Positions 1-10,819 of a stretch of DNA of 64,000 nucleotides are shown piece after piece. How positions within the stretch are numbered: the first letter of the stretch is position 1; each line of letters opens with the position of its first letter. The translations under genes and the position numbers were made by a program. The notes beneath the pieces are model-generated. The model did not search any database. It was not told where the DNA came from and saw nothing but the letters and a program-made list of their open reading frames with translations. Source of the DNA: Linnemannia schmuckeri (lineage: Eukaryota > Mortierellomycota > Mortierellomycetes > Mortierellales > Mortierellaceae); the NCBI GenBank assembly GCA_029449235.1, contig JANATG010000004.1, positions 372,001 to 436,000 of the forward strand. The letters are read 5' to 3'.

Positions 1-310
1 TATATAGACATTCTTCTTCCTTTAATGTGTATATACCCCTCAACCCTTCATCTTATTATTTTGCATATTTCTTAATACAAATAATCCGATCATGATAACG
101 GGCTCAAAGCAAAAAAGTCATATAATCCTCCACCTTCTGCCTTCCGCTTTCCACAGGAGCACCGATCCACTCACTACATGATACCGAAGTCAAAGCAAAA
201 TATGACAAAAGTAATGTGTGATATAATACAAAATGCAGAGTGCTGTCTTCTATGTCGAGTATATGTTCCTATCTCTGTTCTCAATCCTGTTCCCGATCCA
301 GGTGCCCTAT
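1..310. other. intergenic, no gene seen
   Basis: This is the AT-rich 3' flank of the AIM19-like gene. I see no exon-like frame here. Confidence 0.5.
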
Positions 311-1069
311 TTAAATCCCAAACTCGACTTCCAAGGTCTTGCGTCCAGAGATGACCAGATTCGACATGACACCCGCGACGAGCAAGGAGGGCATGGGTTT
401 CGGCTGACGGATCGTCCTCCTCAAGTTCAGGAACAAATATGTCAAGCACCAAGCTATTAAGTGTCAGCAAGAAGTAAACAGTACGGGTGGTGTATATGAG
501 TGACCAGAATTGTTGAAGTAGGCAGTTTGATCAAAATTCTAGTAGTCCTGAAGCGTTCTTTGATGAAAAACGGGTCATTATTATACCTGTGGTGGTTCCA
601 GATCCATTCTCAGCATCTCCCACGTACTTCATGTATCTGCACATCACAAATATAGACAACGTTGATCAATATGTTAGTCCTCTTATCTTTTCCCCGCTCA
701 ACGATCAATGATCGATCGCCCTCAAATGTTTCATTGGTGGATCGCGAGCAAAATATCAGGTAATAATTGACCTAAACGTACCCTGACCCGGCCCAGATAG
801 CACTGAATCCCATCATGACACCGAAATGAGGCATCGCTGGGCTAAGTCTTGCTGCCGCCGGGATCGACGCCGCGCCTATTTTATGAAAAAAAAAGCAGCA
901 ACGAATTAATTAGTTTCTAGTTGTAGTGTAGGGTCAAGCTCACGGACAAAAGGGAAAGGGAGGGGAGCGTACAGAGAGCAGAGAGGGACCATTCGGGGTA
1001 GGGCGAGGCGGCCAATCTGTAGAGTGTCGAGCGCTGGTACTCAAGAGCTGATGCTGATGTCGTTGCCAT
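311..1069 (-). CDS. AIM19-like small mitochondrial membrane protein (4 exons)
   Basis: Exons on the minus strand are 973..1069, 782..875, 587..636 and 311..453. Together they make 384 nt, or 127 aa plus stop, with all junctions GT-AG and in frame. The start is the ATG at 1069 (MATTSASALEYQR). The middle has a hydrophobic segment (MPHFGVMMGFSAIWAGSGY), then a GSGTTTAWCLTYLFLN stretch and a last hydrophobic stretch (PSLLVAGVMSNLVISGRK). Length, the T-A-W-x-x-x-YLFLN signature and the two hydrophobic blocks recall the yeast Aim19 family (altered inheritance of mitochondria), thought to act in mitochondrial membranes; the molecular role is unknown. It is divergent from the Faf1-type gene, with 290 bp between the two starts. 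The gene model is well supported by frame closure; the family name is from memory of the motif pattern. Confidence 0.65.
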
Positions 1070-1359
1070 TCTTACTCGTTTCTTTGTCCGCGTGTCCGTG
1101 TTTAGTGGAAGTCGGTGAATGCAAAAGGACAAAAAAGGAGAATAGAGTGAGCGGCAGGGAGGGAGAGGAAGTCTCAAAAATAGGTGGAGTTGATTTGTGG
1201 CTTGGCATCGTTTCATGTAAACAGTCTCTTTTCTTTTTTTTTTTTCCTTCTTTTTGTTGTATGGTAAACGTACTACACGAACGTTTCACAACAACTTTCT
1301 TGTTCAGGACCACACACCCACAAAGGCATCACCAACACAGAAACACAGAACACTAAAGC

Positions 1360-2623
1360 ATGGAGCGTGTGATGGACAAGAAGGCTGCTGCCAGGGCCAT
1401 GGCTGCACCGGCCCCTCTCAAGAAGAAGAAACTCGTCAGTACCATCTTTAAACCCAAGACCGCCACCACTACCTCTGTCGCTGCTGCAACAGGAGTAACA
1501 GGAGCAGGAGCAGGGCCGAAGAAGCGGAAAGCAGATACCACGACGGACGACATACCCGAACACGACCTCGACTTTCTCTCTCTCATCACACCCTCCTCCT
1601 TCTCGTCGTCATTATCATCTACAGCAACTACGACGACAACAACAAAGAAGGCTAAGAAGTCCCCCACCTCGGCCTCAACCATCATCACCTCTAAACCCCG
1701 GTCCTCCGCAGAAGTTGTAGTCTTTGACTCTTCAAAAATCGATCGCAAAGGCACCTCCTCCGCCGCAGGAGGCTCTGCAGAATTCTCCTTCAAAAAATTC
1801 ATGTCCTCCAAGATTTCAAAACTGGACGAAGCCCCGCCACCCATGGAGAACCCCCTGACGGCAGAAGAAAAGGCTGAAGAAATGGAGATGAAGAAGAATG
1901 ATGCAGAGCTTCATTCATTGATCAAAAGTAGCCGGATTCTGGAACAGTTCGCGGCGGAGCAGTTGGATGGTGTTGAGAGACGGAGGCATCAACGTGATCA
2001 ACTCATCAGTCTTGGTATTCAGGTATATTTTTTGCTCTTTTTTTAGCCTTAGGGATACCGTCTCTGGTTTGTGGAGGTGACAGAAGTCTCATTAGACATG
2101 ATACAAGAGTGTTTTCACTAATACCTTTATACTTTTTTTCGATATTGATATGATAGAAAAAGCAGAATGTGAAGGTGCCTCTTCAGATCAAGTTCGGGAT
2201 GATGGCCAAGCAGCGCGAGAGAGACATCAAGGAACTCGAGGAGGTAGCCACTCAGCCCGCCGCTTCACTTTTTCTTCATTTTTTCAACTTTCTGTTTCTT
2301 TCGCTTGCGCATTCATTGACCTTATCTTATATATTATATAATCAACCAAATAGGCAAAGAACAATGGAACGTACCACAAGGGAATCAAGCACACATTCGC
2401 GGCGGCGGGAGGCAAGAAGAAGGAGACAAAGCGGTCGGACCGTGGATTGAAGTCGTCGATGGGTCGATTCAAGAACGGAGTGTTAACCTTGACCGAGAAG
2501 GAGATCAAGTCTGTCCAGCGCGAGGGAGTCAAGAAGAAGGGTGGCAAGAAGTCCGGTGGTGGTGGTGGTGGTGGCGGAAAGAAGGGTGGTGGTGGTAAGA
2601 AGAAGGGTAAAGGCCGCAAATAG
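1360..2623 (+). CDS. Faf1/C1orf131-type 40S ribosome assembly factor (DUF4602-like)
   Basis: Exons are 1360..2022, 2166..2243 and 2354..2623, all phase 0, giving 336 aa. The N-terminal third is low-complexity Lys/Ala/Thr with basic clusters (PLKKKKL, KKRKAD) that look like nuclear localisation signals. The core FKKFMSSKISKL, an acidic helix with NDAELHSLIKSS, then VPLQIKFGMMAKQRERD, a basic KGIKHTF block, RGLKSSMGRFKNGVL and a Gly/Lys tail reproduce the order of blocks in yeast Faf1. Faf1 is a small-subunit processome component needed for early 18S rRNA processing; the human counterpart is C1orf131. Expected location is the nucleolus. The C-terminal GGGGGGGG/KGKGRK tail is a local elaboration. 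I am confident of the family and moderately sure of the exact acceptor at 2165. Confidence 0.82.
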
Positions 2624-3151
2624 AGACTGACGACGTAAGGTGATTTCGCGTAGATTTGAATTGTATTTTTATCACTTTTTCATTCTTAAAACACACGGCA
2701 TTTTCAGCATGACAAATTGACAAGGCGAGAGGATAGTGTTAATGCTTATAACGATGTAGAGTGATCTAGGTTGAGTAGAAAGAAAGAGAGTGCTTTTGGA
2801 GGAAGAGGAGGGGGGGGGGGGGAAGGAATAGGAAAGCGAATGGACGTAGATCGGTGGACCGGACGCGAATTTGCCCGCATCCGGGGGGGATTTTCGATCA
2901 ATTAAAATTTTATGGCCTGCAGGGACGGGAGGGAAAGAAAAAGTGGGTGTTGTGTGTTCCGGGTGGATCAAAAGGAAGGAAATGTCCGTTCAGATTCTCC
3001 ACGCGTAACCAAGTGAGCTTCGGCTGGAGGGTGTTTGTTGTACACAAAGAATTCACCTCTCTTCACTTCTATCTTTTTTTCTCTTTTCTTCTTTCCATTC
3101 ATTCATTCACTCACTCATTTCTTCTCCACTCCTTCACATACATAAACTACA
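2624..3151. other. intergenic between Faf1-type gene and peroxiredoxin
   Basis: Contains a G9-G10 run near 2811-2822 and, from about 3060, a CT-rich stretch with ATTCATTCA repeats that looks like the peroxiredoxin 5' leader. No coding exon seen. Confidence 0.5.
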
Positions 3152-4493
3152 ATGGCTCAAGTAAGTCCCTCCTGCCGGACTCGCTTCAACAGTACTGGAT
3201 GACTTCAACAGCAGCAACGCTAACAGGAGGCACTCACTAGCTCACCGACATGGGAGAGCCTGCCATTCACAACTCGCCCGCACTTTGGACATTCAGCACC
3301 TTCTTCAACCGACGATCAGACGGACAAACAGAAAGACATACACACACATACAAATCAGACCAAGACGGCAGGAGGATATAAACACCCAACCGAGGGATAA
3401 AAAGTTAGAAGAGAAAGTGACAGACATCATGAAATCAGCGACTGACAAACTATCATATTGTCCTTTGCGTCCCTGAAAACAACTAAGCAGCAGATCAAAG
3501 TCGGCGACACCCTCCCTACCGTCTCCCTCAAGTACTGGTAAGTCTCCTGTCCCCTCTCCGTCTCCTCCTCCTTTCTACGCCGTTGTATTACTCCTCATGT
3601 CATCCCTTCCTTCAAATAGCGCCACTGACCTCCCTTCCATTTCCCCCCATCCACTAATAGCCCATACGACCCCGAACTCAAGAACGCCTGCGGAATCCCT
3701 CAGGTCTTGAGCACAGACTCCTTCAAGGGCAAGAAGGTCATCATCTTTGGCGTCCCCGGTGCCTTCACCCCTACCTGCAACAACAACCATCTCCCCGAGT
3801 ACCATGAGAAGTACCAGGACCTTGCCAAGAAGGGTGTTGATCAGGTCGTCTGTATCTCTACCGCCGATGCCTTGTAGGTCTTATTATCCTCTCTCTCTGT
3901 TGATGGTTGTTTGGGTCTGTTTTGTAGATCTAATTGTTAGTCATACACGATTGCGACCAGGAAGTAACCCTCAATTGCATTTATTGTGGTGCTTAGCGTG
4001 ATGGATGCTTGGGGTAAGTGGACGAACGTCAGCGATAAGGTCATCATGGCCGCCGACGGAAACGGCGATTTCGTCAAGGCCACCGGTCTCGTCCAGGGTA
4101 AGGAGAAATCCTGACAACAACACTCGAGGAGAGAACGAGCAGTACAAAGAGAGGACATGCATCTCCGGAATACACTTCACTAATTATTTGCTCCCGGTGT
4201 TGAAAATCGGCTATTAGATTTGACAAAGGTTGGAATGGGCGCTGTTCGCTCCAAGCGCTTCGCCATGGTTGTCGAGGATATGAAGGTCACCTACATCGGT
4301 GTCGAGACCCAGTACGTTTTTTTTCTTCTCCTCCCTTGTATTATCCTAATCTATTCCCTTATGTGGTGCTTCTCAATTTGCTACCATAATTCACTATGAG
4401 ATGCTGACTGCTTGCCTTTCCCCTTGTTTTTGGGTATCATTTAGGTTCGGTGTCTCCGTCTCGGGGGCCGGTGCTGTCTTGGCCAAGTTGTAA
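3152..4493 (+). CDS. Prx5/PMP20-type peroxiredoxin (6 exons)
   Basis: Exons are 3152..3160 (only Met-Ala-Gln), 3494..3537, 3661..3873, 3997..4097, 4218..4311 and 4445..4493. The total is 510 nt, 169 aa, the usual size for this family. The peroxidatic cysteine is Cys57 in VPGAFTPTC. A second cysteine, Cys28 in NACGIPQ, sits where the partner cysteine lies in Aspergillus Asp f 3-like proteins, so an atypical or 2-Cys mechanism is possible. It reduces H2O2 and organic peroxides with thiols. FVMDAWGKW and the C-terminal SGAGAVLAKL are family hallmarks. No clear mitochondrial presequence is seen, and the last residues AKL resemble a PTS1-like tripeptide, which suggests peroxisomal or cytosolic location. 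An alternative acceptor three bases earlier would add one Gln. Confidence 0.9.
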
Positions 4494-4674
4494 ATGACTA
4501 GTCGACGCAACTTAACACTCACCATGTACCTAACACATTACCAGCATACATAAATTAAAAGAATAATAACCACAAGCACGCAGAAAACTATACCATCAAA
4601 GCTCCAACTCGAAATGGGCGATTTTTTTAATATTTTTTGTTAATCACCATCATCATGCGGGTAAAGAAAAGAGA

Positions 4675-7600
4675 TCACAAAAGACTCTTGTTCCAGAGCG
4701 CAGGATCCGAGGTCATCTGGTTGACCGACTCGATAAAGTCGTCCAACTCCCTCTGCCTTTCCTGTCCATACGCATCTACCAAACCAATACCGAAAACGAA
4801 AAAAAAGGCAACCAGGTTAGCAATACAGCTCCTCAGCCAAGTTGAAACATTCCCAGAACATCAAAGTACAAGCTCAAAATACCCTTTCCTATCTCTTACC
4901 TTGCAAAACACGGATGATCTCAGTATGCATACTCGGGAATGCACGCGCCAAGATCTTTGCGGAGTCAAGCACCTCTGGCGAATAATTCGAGCTGATCGCA
5001 AATGCACCCATCCGCTCCAGAATAAAGTTGCGCGCCATCTCCTGCGTCCTCTCCAATGGATACCGCTCACATACTAGGACCGACAATCGCAGTGCAAACA
5101 GACGGAGTGTCAAATCTGACGACGATGATGCAGCCGCTGCGGCTGCAGCGGCTGCAGCGGCGGCCGAGGGCATGTTTCCGTTTGGAACAATGCCGCCGTC
5201 TCCAGCGATGATCGATCCTGTGGACGACGAAGCCAACGCACCAGCACCCGGTCCCCCCGCAAGCATAGAGCCCGTCGAACTCGTCACGGACGTCCCGTTG
5301 ACGCCACCTGGAGGACCCGCAGGCAAGATGGTAGCAGCCGCTGGGGTAGCAAATAGCAACTCATGCAAGAAGTCCATACAAACGTGCAACGATTCCATTC
5401 CTGCCAGCGTCGCCGGCAAGAGCTCAGGCGAGTAGCCCTGGAAATGAATCATCTTGGGTAGGATCTTGAAATCGATAAACAGCTGGTGCAGAAAGTTGAA
5501 CGTCACAATCTGGATCTCCTTCAGCACCTCCGAAATCGGGCCCTGAAGGTGTGGCTCCTTCCCTTGGGACGATGGTTTTCGTGATGGTCCTGCTGCAGTG
5601 CTGTTTTTCCTGTTCCTTTGGTGGTGACCGTGGCTGTGACCGTGACCGTGAAATTCATCATCCGAATAACTAGAAGCAGCGGCCGCTGCTGCCTCATCCT
5701 GCTGTTGTTGTGCCAACAAAGCCTCCTCAACATCTTCGGGCCGCCGTTGGCAAATCTCAAATAATAGCTGAACAATCGACGAGTCCTGGATATAGAGCAA
5801 CGCCGTCAAGTTGGACTCCTTGAACACCCGATGCTTCTGCGTCTGGATCGGAACCATGTTCTGGTGGCTGTTAAGAATCGCCTGTGACGCAGTAAACTGT
5901 TTCCGGAACCAGTGTCGGGACCCTACCATGACAGCTCCCAAAATCTGAATAAACAGACGGAAAATCGTCGGCGTCCTGAAAACTCTTGGATCGACCTTGA
6001 ACAGCAAGAGTGGGTCCTGGACCAGCCACTCGAATGTATAAACGTCCTTCCTCTTTTGTTGATAGGGTAGCTGGTTGTGTTGTTGGAATGATCCTCCAGT
6101 TCCTCCTTGTGATGAAGATGATGGTACTGTTGTCATAAAGTTGAGGGGGAGGAAAGAATTGGAAGAACGTGGGAGGAGGGCATCGACTGTCATGGCCCAA
6201 AGATCGTGTGGCATGATCGTGTTGAGTTGATCCCAAGTCTTTTTGAAAACTTCCATGACGGTAGGATCCGACTCTGGGTCCAAAAGCGAAGGCAAGCTCA
6301 TCTGAACAATCGATCCTGCCAGCATCTGCCTGTCCGCCTGTGGAAGCCTCTGAAACGCGTAGTATGCTAATACCATCCGTGCCAGAGAGTAAGTTCATAT
6401 GCTAGAGGTTAAGATATCATGCTCCATCATAAATCACTGAGAAAGGTTAAGTGCATAATAATGATAAGTGGTGTGTACCTTTGATGGCGTCTTCGGGGTA
6501 GAGGAGGTGTTGTTCCAGAGACCTGTAGTGAGTCTCAACCCATGCCGAGGACTCTGCTGACGTGGCATGTGGCGTGCTGATAAGTGTCATAAATGATAAT
6601 CCAGAAGCCCTCCTCCGCGGTGAATGCGAGCTCTGAATAACGGCCGATGACGAGACCCTGTTCTCCTCCTCCAGCAAAAGCGTAGAGACATCAAAGAGTT
6701 CAGGAAACTGAGAGTTGACCAGCTTTAAAAACATGGGCTGAACCGCCTTAAACGCCACTCCGCCTTGAAACTCCTGTACAAATAGCAGAACCTTCCTGAT
6801 CTGAACATATTGAAGCAACGTCGCATCGTACTCTAGATATTAAAAATACAAAGAACCCTTGTTAAGTTCGTCCGCATTTGGAAATAAAATACAGTGAGGA
6901 AAGAAAACAAAAAACTTTACCTCGATTCCTGCTGGAACTGTCTAGGCCAAGGTTCTCGAGACAGACTTCGTTGTTGAGCAACATGTAAAGGGTCAAGAGC
7001 ACCTTAGCGGGCGTAAGGTCCTGACAGGGGTTTGCAAAGAAGGTGCGAATATCGTGTTCTGGTATCCGAGTAATGCGTTCCGACTTTGAAATGGCTTTGG
7101 TATATGCTTGGAGAAGAGGAATCATGTTGTCATCAAGAGGAACATCTGTGGCTTGAATCTGATCAAGGACCCATGTGCGTACATCCGTTGAACTCCTGAT
7201 GAAAACGCCTCTATCCAGCAGGTGTGAAACACAAAAGTTGGAAACGGATCGGAGTTCTGATGCTTCGGAACTCGAAGTGTATTTTATCGACGATGTGGCT
7301 GCTGTAGGTGCACTGGATCCATTGGTTTTGTAGGGAGATGAAGTGGTAGGGCGTCCAAAACCAAGTGCACACGAAGCAAGCTCCTTGTCGGTAAAGAGGG
7401 TTGTGAAGAATGCGACGAGTTCCATGAGTCCCATCCGGGGGACGACAATTTCCATAGAGAGCGCCCGTGATGCAAACTCGTCAATCTTAGGCATCAGTTT
7501 GCTCTGAAGGTAGATCCAGAGCATCAGAACCTGAGGCGAGTCGGCACAATCCAAAAGCTGGCGCAGAATCCGCCTAGTCCGTGATTCGGAGTACTTGAGC

Positions 7601-9140
7601 AGCTGAGCGGCGCTCATGAGGATCAAGCATACCTTGAAGTTAACCGTGCATGGTTCTGCCGGTGACATCTCCAGCACTCCGAGAGAAATCTCTAGCTGCT
7701 CCGCGGTGAGGGAAAGACCCATGAGCCCGACCATTCCTGACAAGATCCGTAGTAACCGATTGATAGCAACATTATCCGGATGATCCGATGTCAATTCGTC
7801 GTTCAGTGAAGAGAACACAAACTCCATGATGGATGTCATACTCGTCCTTGTCACTGGTCCGCGACTGTTGGTCAGCCACTCGGGCTGGCCCTTGAGGATC
7901 CTGTTCATGAATCCGATTTCGTCGTGACAGTGCTCGATGGTGAGTTCGATCGCCAGATTGGGGAAGACTTTGCGATTAACCAGTCGCTGCCGTACATCCC
8001 AGGTCCTGTAATCAGCGAGTTTGCAGAGCCGGGGTAAAATGTCTTTGACGTTGCTGTAGCGGTCATCCGAGTCGAGGAGTGTATCGATAGTGGGCGAAAA
8101 CTCAGTCGGGTTGTTGGCGACAATTGCATAGATGAGAGCTCCCGGATCACGCACTGCCCGTAGACTTTGTATCAATGACTAGCTCATGTAAAAGCAGTTG
8201 AAGAACTGTCAGAATGATGAAATGTAACAAGTTGAGACGCGACACGTTGGAGATATTTTTTTTTTGAATCATTTGTACCTGAATATCGATTATGGGTCGT
8301 CGACAGCGGAGGGTCAGTACGACGATGATGGTGGTAAGCTCTTGGCGAAAGATTTGATTGTCGAGAAGAGACGATCTGTCTGCAGGTGATCCAGTTCTTT
8401 TGGTTTGGGTAGCATGGTCGCGTTCCCGCTGTTCAAGTCTTGAAAGTTCCGCCAGCACAATCCTAAAGTAATGAACGGTCAGACAATTATTACGCGTGAG
8501 TCGTGCTACACCTTTCTCTTTGTGTTTCGTCGTTTGCAACCACATGGAATGAGAGAAAATCGCCATACCGAGCGCGATCCTCTGCTGTTCCTGACTCGAA
8601 TTGTCCTGCCTTTGGATCTCCTGATGATCCGACTTGCTGTTTCTCCAGCTGTAGCTCTTCCTTAACTTGGCGCTGAATTAGCCGGTAGTCCAAGTCCAAG
8701 TATTTCAAAACTGTGCCCGCCTACATGTGAGTTGTCAAAAATGAAAAGGCGTTAATTTTGCTGCTATAACCAACCAAGACCGTCGCTTTGCAAAACATTA
8801 GAGATATGGGTGTAGGAACGGTACCTGAGGGTATCGAGAGAGAAAGGGCGCGGACTCTAGTCCCAAGCGCGATAGAAGTAAAGGAAGAAGCACGCTGTAG
8901 TCCTACAAGGAATGATGTTAAAAAGTTGTTCCCACCAAAACAAGACAGAGGGAATGTCAGTGTTTGTTTTCTTCAGGTCTCCTTTGATGCAAATGAGTAA
9001 AAAGGTTTTCTTTCTCTCTCCTCGTAGATGCAAAAGTCAGAAGTAGTCTGTGTAAACGTGTGTAAGTGGGTATGTACCAAGGCAAGATGGATTCTAGGGT
9101 CACCCCCAGTCTCGATGAGCCTGAATGCCTCGGACATCAT
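4675..9140 (-). CDS. INTS2: Integrator complex subunit 2 homologue (7 exons)
   Basis: Exons on the minus strand are 9078..9140, 8569..8720, 8279..8462, 6921..8178, 6479..6832, 4900..6366 and 4675..4775. They total 3579 nt, or 1192 aa, close to human INTS2 (about 1200). The strongest matches to the animal protein are LNTIMPHDLWAMTVDALLP (residues about 716-734) and HFQGYSPELLPATLAGM (from about residue 976). Earlier weaker ones are ALIYAIVANNPTEF and FVQEFQGGVAFKAVQPMFLK. The rest is predicted alpha-solenoid, with a disordered His/Ser-rich insert (GHGHSHGHHQRN) and an Ala run near the C-terminus. In animals INTS2 is part of the Integrator core that cleaves nascent RNA at snRNA and paused protein-coding genes. 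The gene ends tail-to-tail, 181 bp from the peroxiredoxin stop. Confidence 0.85.
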
Positions 9141-10819
9141 GGTGCTTGTTGTTGAAGACTGAAAAGAGAGGGGTGGCGCGAAACGGAAGTGAGTTGGGAA
9201 CCCAAAGAGAAATAAAAGAGATGTAGCTTCGATGGCGGACGAGATCTTTTTATCCTTTGGCTGGTTGGCTGAACGGGCGTTTGTGTGACTGGTACATGTT
9301 TATTTGAATGTTCAATAAAGTAGGGTTGGAGGGTCCACAAAGGCACGTGTTCGCTTGGAGGAAGCTTTGGAAACCAAGTTTGATCCATCGATTCAAACCT
9401 GCTGTGTGTGTGTGTTCGCTTTTTTTTTTTTGTTGACAAAAGCTGACAAACGTAAGGCAAAGGAGGAAAGAAAACGGTGAAGCAATCGCTCGCTTGCTTG
9501 CTTGTGTTGATATGCATGGTATGAGCGAGCAATTGACAGATATGACAGTAAGGTCGTGTGTATGTGTAAGGAAGCCTGAATGGCTGTCTGTCTCTGTGTG
9601 ACTCCAGTGTAAGTGAGGAAGTGACCGTGGATTTGTGCCGTGCGATATCAAAAAGAGAGTGAAGCGAGAGCGATTTTTTTTACTTCCCTTCCCTTCGTTG
9701 CTTCGTTGCTTCGTTCGTATTTGAAATTTCCCTTTCCAGCAGCTTCCCTCCTCTTCTTCGTTTTCATTTTCTTCAGCTCTCCCTTTCCCCTCTTCGTCAT
9801 TCTTTACTCTTCTCTCTTCTTTTTCTTGTACAGTCATAAAATACCCTTTTTCCAACCACATAGGATCTAATTACAAACACACACACATTCTCTCTCCATC
9901 CTTCTCTCTCTCTTACTCATAGTCATACCTCCGCCACCACTTACTCCTTCTCCATCCTGTATATACTGTACCATCAGACAAACCTTCGCCTCCACTCACC
10001 CTCTGATCACCCTTGACATTTTCTGTCCTGTCCGGCTTAGGCCAGTCCAATTCATCAGCAGCGTCCTTGCAAAGAACTCAATCAACCAGTCAAAGGAGCC
10101 AAGTGGCCCTTTTCTCCGAAAAAGTCTAGTCACCCTTGTCTCTGTTAGAACAGCAACATCACATCCTTACACTCACCGTTGCAAACACCCACCGCCCTTC
10201 TTCAAGAGCTCGAGGGCATAGCACCGAACAGACTCAACAGACCGAATAGCAACAGCAACAAACAACCGACTTTGATAAATCCGCTGCCAGCTACAACCAC
10301 CAACCAGCACACCCTCGTCCTCCTCCTCCTCTCGCGGTTGAACCCCTTTTCGTCCTCTTCTTCTTGTCCTTCTTCCTTTCCCTTCCGTTGGTCTTCTTTC
10401 TAGCTCTTGTTTTTGTTCACTTTTATTCGCACACTTATTCTTTCCTTCCTGCCGCTTTTACTTTCCCAGCCGACTCGTTTTCTTCTACACCTGGTCCAAT
10501 GCTCCTTCCTCCTCCGTCTTCTTCTCCTTCTCAATAACATCAAACCGCGTTTCTATATCACCCTTCTTTTGAACCACACTCCTCCTCTTTTGAATCAGCC
10601 TGGCAGTTGGATGGAAAACTAGATCCTCGCCATCGTGTAACAGCAATTGAGAGAACCGCACACAGCACACAACAACATATACATACCTCCCACTCGTGTT
10701 GGTTGAACCCTCGTTCTCTTTTTTCTCTCTTCTCTTTCTGGTGTTGTTTGTACGGTTATTCCGTCTTTCTTTTGAACCTGCCCTCTTCCTACTTTCTGTA
10801 CGCAATATCAAAAACAATC
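9141..10819. promoter_or_regulatory. 1.7 kb divergent promoter region between INTS2 and the Ser-rich gene
   Basis: The left half carries a T11 run and TG/GTGTG microsatellites near 9400-9600. From about 9670 to 10800 it is strongly CT-rich on the + strand (CTTCCCTTCCCTT, CTCTCTCTC), typical of a long fungal 5' leader. In-frame ORFs here are low-complexity shadows. No coding exon was supported. Confidence 0.5.

Noticed and set aside
1353..1844. 163-codon minus-strand ORF
   Set aside because: Antisense shadow of the Faf1-type exon 1; low-complexity composition mirrors its Ala/Thr/Lys codons.
5028..5435. 135-codon plus-strand ORF with poly-Ala
   Set aside because: Antisense shadow of the Ala-rich part of INTS2.
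9250..9861. 203-codon minus-strand ORF upstream of INTS2
   Set aside because: Lys/Glu- and Phe/Leu-rich translation of CT-rich leader DNA; no splice or start logic connects it to INTS2, whose first exon is 9078-9140.
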